Source of the DNA: JAJECS01 sp965262745 | GTDB lineage: Bacteria > Chloroflexota > UBA11872 | DNA length: 64,000 nt | Direction of reading: 5' to 3' | Assembly: GCA_965262745.1 (NCBI GenBank) | Contig: OZ253558.1 | Coordinates: 2,170,001-2,234,000 of the forward strand | Shown here: piece after piece, positions 1 through 6,871 of the stretch | Numbering within the stretch: position 1 is the stretch's first letter | How the letters are laid out: each line of letters starts with the position of its first letter | Translations under genes and position numbers: made by a program | The notes under the pieces: model-generated | The model's database searches: none | What the model saw: only the letters and a program-made list of their open reading frames with translations | Told to the model about the DNA's origin: nothing

Positions 1-274
1 CGTCGGCGTACCGATAACTCCAGTCCACACCGCTGAGCGAAACTGGAATCCCATCGTCGCCCTGCGTGTATGCGGCCGCTCACGTGTCGGCGTCGTCTTG
101 CCTCGCAGTCTGCGAGGGCACCCAAGCCATACAGTCGAATACGACCTGAACAACTCTCGCTGCTGGACTCGTGGTAACATTTGACCACCGATTTCCGGGT
201 GCCTGTGCCAGTATTTGGAGCTACTTCGCGTCGTCTATCTCCTGTTGTTGGAGACGCGGCGATAGGGATCGGTC
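1..274. other. Left-edge non-coding stretch
   Basis: I see no convincing gene in the first 274 bases. The short open frames here have unlike-neighbour composition and look like chance frames. The segment presumably holds the upstream region of the lipoprotein gene starting at 275; the only signal I can point to is a weak purine-rich stretch (ataggga, about 7 bases before its ATG). Confidence 0.4.
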
Positions 275-1432
275 ATGAAGCTCGCACCAACGCTGCTCTT
301 GCTGGTGATGGCCGTGTCCACAGGCTGCGCAGACACCAACGGCGACGCCCCAGCACCGACACCAGAGGCGGTCGCCGCCGATGCCACACCGACCGCAATC
401 GCCACGACCACGGCTGCCGTCACGCTTACGGCAGTCCCCGACGTCGTGCGCGTCGACTTTCCCGCTTGGGTTGACGCCTCCCCGCAAATGGCGGCGGAAA
501 TAGCCACCGCCGACGTGATTGTCCAAGCCAGCCTCAGTTCCCTTGAATCCATGACAAAGAAGCACCAAAACTATGGCTATGTGGCCGAGGTGATCTACAG
601 GTTCGAGACGAGGCAGTATCTAAAAGGACACGGCGCCGACGAGCTTGAGGTCCGTACAGACAGCGGGCCCAAGTACGAGGGTTTCCCGGATTCGCTTGGC
701 GAGAGAACCGAGAGCGAGGCGAACCAGCTTGCGGAGCAAATGCTGGGCTACAGCAGAGCCCTAGTCCGCAGTAAGCAGGACGCGATACTCCTTTTGTATC
801 GACGGCAGGTGACGGATGATCTCAACTTTACAAGCTTCGAAGGCGACTACGAGCGATATCCAGCGCTTGGAGTGACATGGCTGTATGCGGACAGTGAGGC
901 ACTGTACCGGCATTCGTTCACTGGCGAACAATCGGACGCGATCTCGCTCGCCGATCTCAAGACACGCGTCGAGGTCCTACAGCCACTGACAGAAGGAGTG
1001 TATGGAGAGTGCGTTATCGGCGCGCTACGTCGCAGGGATCGGGTGAGGAGCCAGATCCTCGGCACGTACCGCGAGATGGGCATAGCCGGCTGGCGACAAC
1101 CGGAGCCCTTCCCCAGGGAAGAGGTCGCGATGGACTCACCAGCGTCGCAGGGCGCCACGGTATTCGAAGTCCGCGGACCGCCCTATAGGTTGCCCGTGTT
1201 CAGCGACTATTGGCTGGACGGCAATGATAAAGACCTATTTGTTGATGATAGCGTGACTGATGCGGAATACACCTACGAATCCATAAAGGTGGCCACAACG
1301 CTTTCACAGGGAATATACAGTGTCTACTACAGCACATACCACCAATCCTTACCCTGTGATAGACATCACGATGTGCGGGCTTGGCGGAAAACGAATACGA
1401 CAGAATGGGTGGTTAGCGTTAAGGGCCGCTAG
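275..1432 (+). CDS. Lipoprotein of unknown function
   Basis: A 385-residue protein with a type II signal peptide: a Lys near the N-terminus, a short hydrophobic stretch and a lipobox ending at Cys18 (VSTGC), so it is probably exported and lipid-anchored. Residues 20-60 are rich in Ala, Pro and Thr, a typical linker after the lipid anchor. The remainder (about 70-385) is a mixed globular region with many aromatic and acidic residues; I recognise no domain. It stands alone, with no close same-strand partner. Its codon use is somewhat less GC-biased than neighbouring housekeeping genes, which may indicate accessory origin. No enzymatic role can be assigned. Confidence 0.75.
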   Translation: MKLAPTLLLLVMAVSTGCADTNGDAPAPTPEAVAADATPTAIATTTAAVTLTAVPDVVRVDFPAWVDASPQMAAEIATADVIVQASLSSLESMTKKHQNYGYVAEVIYRFETRQYLKGHGADELEVRTDSGPKYEGFPDSLGERTESEANQLAEQMLGYSRALVRSKQDAILLLYRRQVTDDLNFTSFEGDYERYPALGVTWLYADSEALYRHSFTGEQSDAISLADLKTRVEVLQPLTEGVYGECVIGALRRRDRVRSQILGTYREMGIAGWRQPEPFPREEVAMDSPASQGATVFEVRGPPYRLPVFSDYWLDGNDKDLFVDDSVTDAEYTYESIKVATTLSQGIYSVYYSTYHQSLPCDRHHDVRAWRKTNTTEWVVSVKGR

Positions 1433-1678
1433 CGGCTTGCTTGTGGCGTGCTCCGACCGCCTGCCCGGCGCGTCGGCACAGGCGCGGCTGATCTCTCCGC
1501 GCTGAACCCGTGCCGCTCCGCTGCCGGCGACGGGGTAGCGGGCCCTGAATCATGAGGGCCTGCCTACGTTCGGAAGCTTGAAAGGGCCGGGTGACGCCGC
1601 CGGCCGCTGGCTTGCCCATCCCGACCCCAGGTGCGTCACAATCGGGCCAGTGAATCCCTTTCGAAACGGAGCGCGCTC

Positions 1679-2434
1679 GTGAATCTACCGAATCCGGTCT
1701 TGGCTAAGCTGCGCCGAGGCGAAGTGTCCATAGGCTCGTGGCTCAACCTGGCGTCGCCCCTGGCCGCCGAGGTGATGGCGGTTGGCGGTTGCGAGTGGCT
1801 GGTGATCGACGCCGAGCATGCGCCGTGGGACCTGGGGCTGATCACGGAGGGCATCCGCGCGATCGAGTCGCAGGGGTGCGTGCCGCTGGTGCGGCCCTGG
1901 ACCAACGATCCGGCGTGGTTTGGGCAGATTCTGGACGCCGGCGCCATGGGGCTGGTGGTCCCGCACGTGAGCACGGTCGAACAGGCCGAAGCCATCGCCG
2001 AGGCCGTGCGCTACCCGCCCCGAGGGCATCGCTCGTCCGGCACCTCGCGCGCCACCATCGACCGGGGCTGGACCGCGCAGGCCAACGACCACCTGATCAT
2101 CTGCCCCCAGATCGAGGACCTCGAGGGCGCGGATAACACGGAAGCGATCATGGCCGTCGACGGCATGGACGTGGCCTACATCGGGCCGTCCGACCTGGCG
2201 CTGTCCATGGGACTCACGAGCGCCGACATGTTCACGAACGCCGACCACGCGGCCGCCATCGCCAAAGTCCTGGCGGGCGCGCAGGCCAACGGCAAGCCGG
2301 CCGGCTTGCCGGCGCCGAACGTTGCGCGGGCGCGCGAACTCATCGCGCAGGGGTTCACGATGATCGACTACTCGAGCGATTACCGAATCTTGCAGGCCGC
2401 CGTGGTTGAACAGCTCGCCGCGGTGTTGGCCTAG
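1679..2434 (+). CDS. HpcH/HpaI-family aldolase (2-keto-3-deoxy acid aldolase-like)
   Basis: A 251-residue class II (metal-dependent) aldolase of the HpcH/HpaI family, which cleaves 2-keto-3-deoxy or 4-hydroxy-2-oxo acids to pyruvate plus an aldehyde. Visible family features are GSWLNLASP near the N-terminus, the DAEHAP segment carrying the likely catalytic His, the metal-binding Glu in QIED, and the Asp of GPSDLALSMG. Length matches the family (about 250). GTG at 1679 is chosen because a purine-rich site (cggag) lies about 7 bases upstream; an in-frame start at 1631 would add 16 unconserved residues. It ends just before the dehydrogenase at 2455, so the two are probably co-transcribed. Exact substrate unknown. 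Confidence 0.88.
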   Translation: MNLPNPVLAKLRRGEVSIGSWLNLASPLAAEVMAVGGCEWLVIDAEHAPWDLGLITEGIRAIESQGCVPLVRPWTNDPAWFGQILDAGAMGLVVPHVSTVEQAEAIAEAVRYPPRGHRSSGTSRATIDRGWTAQANDHLIICPQIEDLEGADNTEAIMAVDGMDVAYIGPSDLALSMGLTSADMFTNADHAAAIAKVLAGAQANGKPAGLPAPNVARARELIAQGFTMIDYSSDYRILQAAVVEQLAAVLA

Positions 2435-2454
2435 TGGGGCGGGAGGGCTCTGCC

Positions 2455-3477
2455 GTGACCTATCTGACCACTGACAAGGTCGCCGTGATGGGCGCGGCGG
2501 GCGCCGTGGGCTCGAATCTCGCCCAAGCGCTGCTGTCGACCGGCACCGCCAACACCATCGCCATGTACGACCCCTACGGGCCAGGCCTGGAAGGCGCGGC
2601 GGAAGAGATCTACCACTGCGCCTTTCCCGACGCCCAGGTGACCTGGACGACGGACGCGGGCGAGGCGCTGGACGGCGCGGCCTATGTGCTCAGCTCCGGC
2701 GGCGCGCCGCGACGCGAGGGCATGACGCGCGAGGACCTGCTGCGCGGCAACGCGGAGATTGCGGCACAGCTGGGACGGGATATCAGCCAGCACGCGCCCG
2801 ATGCCCGGCTGGTGATCATCGTATTCAATCCCGCCGACATCACCGGCCTGGTGACGCTGGTGCACTCGGGGCTGGCGCCGCAGCACGTGACCACGCTGGC
2901 GGCGCTGGACAGCACCCGCTTGCAGACGCGTCTGGCGCAGCATTTCGGCGTGCCGCAGCACCTGGTGCGCGGCTGCCGCACCTATGGCGGGCACGGCCAG
3001 GAGATGGCGCTCTACAAGGGTGCGACGCAGATCAACGGGGTGCCGCTGAACGACATCGTGAGCGGCGGCGCGCTGGCCAACGGCGTGGGGCTGGACGCCG
3101 CGGGCTGGCAGCACATCCGCCAGCACGTGCTGGGCGGCGGCGCGCGCGTCATCAAGCTGCGGGGGCGCTCGTCGTTCCAGTCGCCGGCGCACCTCACCGC
3201 GATGATGGTGCGGGCAGCCCGCGGCGGCGAGGCCTTCGAGTGGCCCTGCGGCGCGTTTGTGACCGGCGAACCCTACACCAACGTGATGATGGCCATGCCC
3301 ACTACCCTCGGTCCGGACGGGGTTGCCTGGCGGCTGCCCGAGGGCGACGCGGACGAACGGGCGGAGCTCAACGCGGCCTACGCCCACCTGCAGCACCTGC
3401 GCGACGAGACGATCGAGATGGGCCTCATCCCGCCGGTCGCCGAGTGGGCCTCGGTAAACCCGCACCTCGCGGGCTGA
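2455..3477 (+). CDS. Malate/lactate dehydrogenase-family protein
   Basis: A 340-residue NAD-dependent 2-hydroxyacid dehydrogenase of the LDH/MDH superfamily. It shows the Rossmann glycine motif (GAAGAVGS, residues about 13-20), a malate-dehydrogenase-like mobile loop (GGAPRREGM), the NPADI segment, LDSTRL, and a GGHG motif that carries the expected catalytic His. GTG at 2455 is preferred because GGGAGG lies at 2441-2446 with normal spacing; the frame is open back to a GTG at 2434, which would overlap the stop of the aldolase gene. Coupling to an HpcH aldolase suggests a sugar-acid or hydroxyacid degradation step rather than the TCA cycle enzyme, but this is inference. Confidence 0.85.
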   Translation: MTYLTTDKVAVMGAAGAVGSNLAQALLSTGTANTIAMYDPYGPGLEGAAEEIYHCAFPDAQVTWTTDAGEALDGAAYVLSSGGAPRREGMTREDLLRGNAEIAAQLGRDISQHAPDARLVIIVFNPADITGLVTLVHSGLAPQHVTTLAALDSTRLQTRLAQHFGVPQHLVRGCRTYGGHGQEMALYKGATQINGVPLNDIVSGGALANGVGLDAAGWQHIRQHVLGGGARVIKLRGRSSFQSPAHLTAMMVRAARGGEAFEWPCGAFVTGEPYTNVMMAMPTTLGPDGVAWRLPEGDADERAELNAAYAHLQHLRDETIEMGLIPPVAEWASVNPHLAG

Positions 3478-3484
3478 CGGAAGG

Positions 3485-3943
3485 TCAGCCGAAGGCGCGC
3501 ATCACCTCCTCGGGCGTCAGGCGACCGACGTTGGTGGCCGAATAGACAGCCGCTTCGACGCGCCGCTCAGGGTCCAGCACGAAGGCCGTGGCCTGGAAGG
3601 CGCTCCTCCGCTCGAAGCGGTAGGCGCCGACGGCGTCGAGGGCATCGGGGTAGGCCAGTTCGCCCACCAGCGGAAACTCGAGCCCCAGGCGGTCAGTGAG
3701 CGCCGCGCAATCCTCACGCGAGTCGACCGAGAGGCCCACCACATCCACGCCGATGGCGTCGAGCGTGTCCAGCACGAAGTTGTAGCCGGCCAACTGCCGG
3801 CGACAGTGCGATCACCAATGCCCGCGATAGAACAGCAAGGCCGTTCGCCGGTCCCCAAGATCCTGGGGCACGCGGAACGGCCTGCCGTCAGCCAGCACGC
3901 CCTCAAGCGAGGGAAACGTATCGCCGAGGTTCAGCTTTGCCAT
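3485..3943 (-). CDS. Peroxiredoxin-like protein with in-frame TGA at the active site (candidate selenoprotein, UxxC)
   Basis: Thioredoxin-fold peroxiredoxin-like protein (AhpC/TSA type), 152 residues when the TGA at 3814-3812 is read as residue 44. The N-terminal part (MAKLNLGDTFPSLEG, then LLFYRGHW) and the C-terminal part (SHCRRQLAGYN, VVGLSVDSRED, ATAFVLDPERR) are in the same frame and together make a normal full-length domain. The family usually has W-C-P-Y-C here, so the TGA replaces the first active-site Cys and gives W-U-S-H-C, with Cys47 as partner. A SECIS-like hairpin follows the TGA (3781-3805). ATG at 3943 has a strong AAAGGGGG site. TGA terminates this gene and many others, so the code is standard. 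The alternative is a single nonsense mutation in a once normal Cys gene. Confidence 0.7.
3781..3805 (-). promoter_or_regulatory. SECIS-like stem-loop directly after the in-frame TGA
   Basis: Read in mRNA sense, starting 7 nt after the UGA: a 3-bp lower stem (UGU/ACA), one C-U mismatch, a perfect 6-bp upper stem (GCCGGC pairing with GCCGGC) and a 5-nt loop AGUUG. The loop G is at loop position 2 and 18 nt after the UGA. Known bacterial SECIS elements sit within the coding sequence just after the UGA and have a short stem with a G in the first two apical-loop positions, so size and position both fit. A GC-rich coding region can give such a hairpin by chance, so this is supporting rather than decisive. 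Confidence 0.6.
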
Positions 3944-4096
3944 GGGTGAGCCCCCTTTCCGAAGGCGACAGTATGACCGACGGGCGCGGTGGGACGATGC
4001 GCGGCCTGGTCGTTCCTGACGCAGCCACGAATCGGGCAACCACAAGGGTCACGCCGACATCGGACGTCCAAGGCCGCGGGGGTGGAGTAGTGGCGG

Positions 4097-4112
4097 GCGG
4101 TTCGCGAACCGC
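4097..4112. repeat. Palindromic intergenic repeat, copy 1
   Basis: GCGGTTCGCGAACCGC, a perfect 16-bp palindrome between the candidate selenoprotein gene and the glutaredoxin-like gene. It is a shortened copy of the 20-bp element GGGCGGTTCGCGAACCGCCC seen at 14721, 32639, 39985 and 56946. Such REP-like elements form strong hairpins in RNA and may stop or process transcripts. Confidence 0.85.
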
Positions 4113-4229
4113 TCCTACCTGACCGCAAGCCACTACCCCAAACGCGGCGGCATTTCCGATGGCGGCCGCGATTTGACACAATTGGGAGACGACCTTCCCG
4201 GCCCGCCGGGACCTTTCTGGAGACAACCC

Positions 4230-4577
4230 ATGGCAACGCAGTCCACCCCGACGATCGTGGCGTATCTCAAGCCCGTGTGCGGCTGGAGCGCCGGCGTCCG
4301 CGCCGTCTTCGACAAGTACAGCCTGTCCTACGAGGACAAGGACATCATCAACAGCCCGGTGAACTACCACGAGATGGTGATCAAGAGCGGCCAGCCGCTC
4401 TCGCCGTGCGTGGTGGTCGACGACCGCATGCTGGCGGACGTCAGCGGCGAAGAGGTCGAAGCCTGGTTGGCCGACAAGGACTACATCGCCAAGAACAACC
4501 TGCCGACCCCAGTGCCCCTCGACCGCGCCTGCGCCGACGAGGTCCACGCGGCCAACGTCATGTTCGAGGAGTCGTAG
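4230..4577 (+). CDS. Glutaredoxin/thioredoxin-fold protein with CGWS site
   Basis: A 115-residue glutaredoxin-like protein. The first strand is IVAYLKPV followed by the active site CGWS (Cys17), i.e. a monothiol version of the usual CPYC; the cis-proline turn is SPC followed by VVVDD, so a second Cys comes directly after the cis-Pro. A helix (EEVEAWLADKDY) ends the domain and a short acidic tail follows. ATG at 4230 is supported by ggag at 4219-4222. The gene is divergent from the TGA-containing peroxiredoxin-like gene with 286 bp between, so the two may share regulation and act on the same thiol pathway; that is inference. Cytosolic, no signal peptide. Confidence 0.75.
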   Translation: MATQSTPTIVAYLKPVCGWSAGVRAVFDKYSLSYEDKDIINSPVNYHEMVIKSGQPLSPCVVVDDRMLADVSGEEVEAWLADKDYIAKNNLPTPVPLDRACADEVHAANVMFEES

Positions 4578-4726
4578 CGCAAGGCTCACGACCCGGCACG
4601 CGCCGTTCGCCGGGAGACCTGAACGCTTAGCCGGCCTACGACGGCCTGCGGGCTTAATGGTCGGTTCGCGCCCTCAAGAGCCGCTGGCGATCGCGAACGC
4701 CTCCGAGGTTCGGTGTCGCTGATTTC

Positions 4727-4732
4727 TATAAT
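4727..4732 (+). promoter_or_regulatory. Possible -10 box for the ImmA/DUF4411 pair
   Basis: TATAAT, 44 bases before the ATG of the ImmA-like gene and unusual in this GC-rich DNA. The matching -35 region is weak (ttcggt, about 13 bases upstream of the box), so this is only a candidate promoter. Confidence 0.4.
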
Positions 4733-4776
4733 CCAATCAAGGCGAATGCCGATGCGCGGCGGAATGTAGGAATGCT

Positions 4777-5928
4777 ATGACCAGGCTGCGGGTGACCTTG
4801 CAGCCCTCCGTGCTGCGCTGGGCCAGGGACCGGGCGGGCCTTGATGTCGGAAAGCTCGCCGGGAAGGTCGGAGTCCGGCCGGAGCGCGTAACTGAGTGGG
4901 AGGTCTCGGGTCAGATAACCGTGGCCCAAGCCGACAAGCTGGCCCGTTCCACCCACACCCCGCTGGGATTCCTGTATCTGACCGAACCACCAGAGGATCG
5001 CTTGCCAATAGCCGACTTCCGCGCGTGGAGTGATGACGCGTTGCGACGGCCGAGCCCCGGTCTTCTGGAGACCGTGTATCTCATGCAGCGCCGTCAAGCG
5101 TGGATGCGCGACGACACCATTGAGGAAGGCGGCGCACCACTGGGATTTGTTGGGGCCTACGACTTGGCTTCTTCACCGCAGCGCGTTGCGGCGGCGATGC
5201 GTGATGCCCTCGGCCTCCCACACGGTTGGGCGTCAGCGGAGGGAGCCTGGTCCGACGCCCTGAGAGGCCTGCGGAATCGTGTTGAGGATGCCGGCGTGCT
5301 GGTGGTCTTCAATGGAATCGTGGGAAACAACACGCGCCGCAAGCTTGATCCCGATGAATTCCAGGGCTTCGCGCTTGTAGATGCATACGCCCCGCTTATC
5401 TTTGTCAATAGTGCAGATTTTCTGGCAGCCCAGATGTTCACGTTGTCGCACGAGCTAGCACATATATTCATCGGGGCAGACGGTGTTTCCAAGTTTGAAG
5501 CGCTTAGACCGCCGGACCAAGCAACCGAGCAGTTCTGCAATCGCACGGCCGCCGAGTTCTTGGTTCCCAGTGACGACCTGCGCAGGTATTGGCGCGAGAT
5601 CAGAGGGCAAGCTGACCCCTATGAGGCGGTGGCGCGGCACTTCAAAGTGAGCCGACTTGTCGCCGTGCGGCGCGCACTCGACCTCGAATTGATAACCGGG
5701 CGTGAGTTTTCTGAGTTCTACGAACGGTACCTCGACAGCGAGCACCGCCGGGACAAGCCCAGCGGAGGAAATTTCTGGAACACTCAGAACACGCGAATCG
5801 GACGCCGCTTCGAGGAGGCCATTGTCCGCGCCGTTCGCGAGGACCGGCTGCTGTACCGTGAGGCTTACGCGCTCACCGGTCTCAAGGGCGAGACCTTCGA
5901 GCAGCTTATTGCGCGGAGCAGCACGTAG
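4777..5928 (+). CDS. XRE-ImmA/IrrE metallo-endopeptidase (putative antitoxin/regulator)
   Basis: A 383-residue protein. Residues about 8-60 form an Xre-type helix-turn-helix (LAGKVGVRPERVTEWE) and the C-terminal part is a COG2856 zinc peptidase with the HELAH motif at residues 225-229 in FTLSHELAHIF; a downstream Glu in the segment TEQFCNRTAAEFLVP is the probable third ligand. Related proteins (ImmA, IrrE) cleave repressors or act as the DNA-binding half of toxin-antitoxin pairs. The stop is 2 bases before the GTG of the DUF4411 gene, so both are one operon. Codon use is less GC-biased than in flanking housekeeping genes, as expected for a mobile defence module. Confidence 0.85.
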   Translation: MTRLRVTLQPSVLRWARDRAGLDVGKLAGKVGVRPERVTEWEVSGQITVAQADKLARSTHTPLGFLYLTEPPEDRLPIADFRAWSDDALRRPSPGLLETVYLMQRRQAWMRDDTIEEGGAPLGFVGAYDLASSPQRVAAAMRDALGLPHGWASAEGAWSDALRGLRNRVEDAGVLVVFNGIVGNNTRRKLDPDEFQGFALVDAYAPLIFVNSADFLAAQMFTLSHELAHIFIGADGVSKFEALRPPDQATEQFCNRTAAEFLVPSDDLRRYWREIRGQADPYEAVARHFKVSRLVAVRRALDLELITGREFSEFYERYLDSEHRRDKPSGGNFWNTQNTRIGRRFEEAIVRAVREDRLLYREAYALTGLKGETFEQLIARSST

Positions 5929-5930
5929 CT

Positions 5931-6485
5931 GTGAATGACCCCGGTCGGTCCGAATTTCTGCTCGACTCCAGCATGTTCATCGAGGCGTATCGCCGCTACT
6001 ACGGCTTGGACATATGCCCCGGTTTCTGGGACTGCCTGCTCCACCATTGCGGCGAGCATCGCTTACTTAGCATCGACCGGGTTCACGAAGAACTCAAGCA
6101 GGGTGGAGGTCCCTTGGCCGATTGGGCAGACCAGGAGGCGAGTGGCTTGTTCGCCTCATCCAGGGAGCCGCTCGTAGTCGCAGAGTACGGAAACATCATG
6201 GCTTGGGTCCACGGCAGCGCCCACTTCCTCGACCAGGCGATAGCTGACTTTGCCTCGGGTGCGGATGGTTGGCTTGTCGCCCACGCCAAGGTCCACGGGA
6301 AAACCCTGGTAACGCAGGAGGTCTATAACTCGAGTATCAGGAAAAGAGTTCCTCTACCCAATGTTTGCAGTAAGTTCGGAGTTGTAGTTGCCAATACATT
6401 TGCAATGCTGCGGGAGCTTGACGCCGCCTTCCATTGGGCGCCACCTTCGCATAATCAACAACACGGGCACGCCGTAACTAGGTAG
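5931..6485 (+). CDS. DUF4411 family PIN-like protein (putative toxin)
   Basis: A 184-residue protein resembling the DUF4411 family, a divergent PIN-like nuclease group often found directly after Xre/COG2856 genes. Seen here: an early Asp in FLLDSSMFIEAY (Asp12), a mid-region Glu in RVHEELKQGG, Asp residues in FASGADGWLVAHAKV, and GKTLVTQEV, which follows the PIN pattern of an Asp/Glu after a strand. It starts with GTG at 5931, 2 bases after the preceding stop. By analogy with other PIN toxins it would be an RNase held in check by its upstream partner. The toxin role is an inference from gene order. Confidence 0.75.
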   Translation: MNDPGRSEFLLDSSMFIEAYRRYYGLDICPGFWDCLLHHCGEHRLLSIDRVHEELKQGGGPLADWADQEASGLFASSREPLVVAEYGNIMAWVHGSAHFLDQAIADFASGADGWLVAHAKVHGKTLVTQEVYNSSIRKRVPLPNVCSKFGVVVANTFAMLRELDAAFHWAPPSHNQQHGHAVTR

Positions 6486-6559
6486 CTCACTCGCACGGTG
6501 CTGACCGACAGTGCGTGCACCACGCCGAAACGCAACCAGGCGAGCGTGGTCTAGCCACG

Positions 6560-6705
6560 CAGCTCCTCCCCAGCCGGTGCTGGAGGGCTCGTACGACGCG
6601 CTTGTGCGCCTTTGTCCGCTTCTTTGTCCGGTCCGGGACTGGGTAGCCGATTGCATAGGCCGGGCTGCGCTTGCCGGCCACGGTCTGCTCGGGACGGTTT
6701 CTTCA
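6560..6705 (-). pseudogene. Broken duplicate of the pheT 3' end
   Basis: The minus strand encodes a run matching the last residues of intact PheT: GKRSPAYA, then PDRT, then VVRALQHRLG, compared with GKRSLAYA, PDRT and VVRALQHRLG in PheT (8955-9085). The copy has lost a few residues between PDRT and the final helix and has no stop at the expected place, so it is dead. At DNA level the plus-strand words agccggtgctg and cttctttgtccg are shared with 8980-9035. It lies on the same strand as pheT, about 2.4 kb from it, on the far side of the protease gene. Confidence 0.75.
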
Positions 6706-6871
6706 ACGCCCAAGAGGTGTCGAGTCGCGGGCGATCACTGCCAGTCCACAGCGACCTGCTTGCCGAGCGCCGTAACGGCCATCTCGAGCGATCCAAAGCC
6801 GAATTGAGCAACGGCCGGCACCCGGCTGCGTCCGCGCCCTAGTTATTGAGGCTCTGGCGCATGTACGCTAG

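Noticed and set aside
2431..3465. 344-residue minus-strand frame opposite the malate/lactate dehydrogenase gene
   Set aside because: Arg/His/Gly-rich composition without motifs; a shadow of the real plus-strand gene in GC-rich DNA.
3812..3814. Simple frameshift or sequencing error as cause of the split peroxiredoxin-like gene
   Set aside because: The two halves are in the same frame with no indel, and the stop falls exactly on the active-site Cys codon; a TGC-to-TGA error remains possible but does not explain the hairpin.
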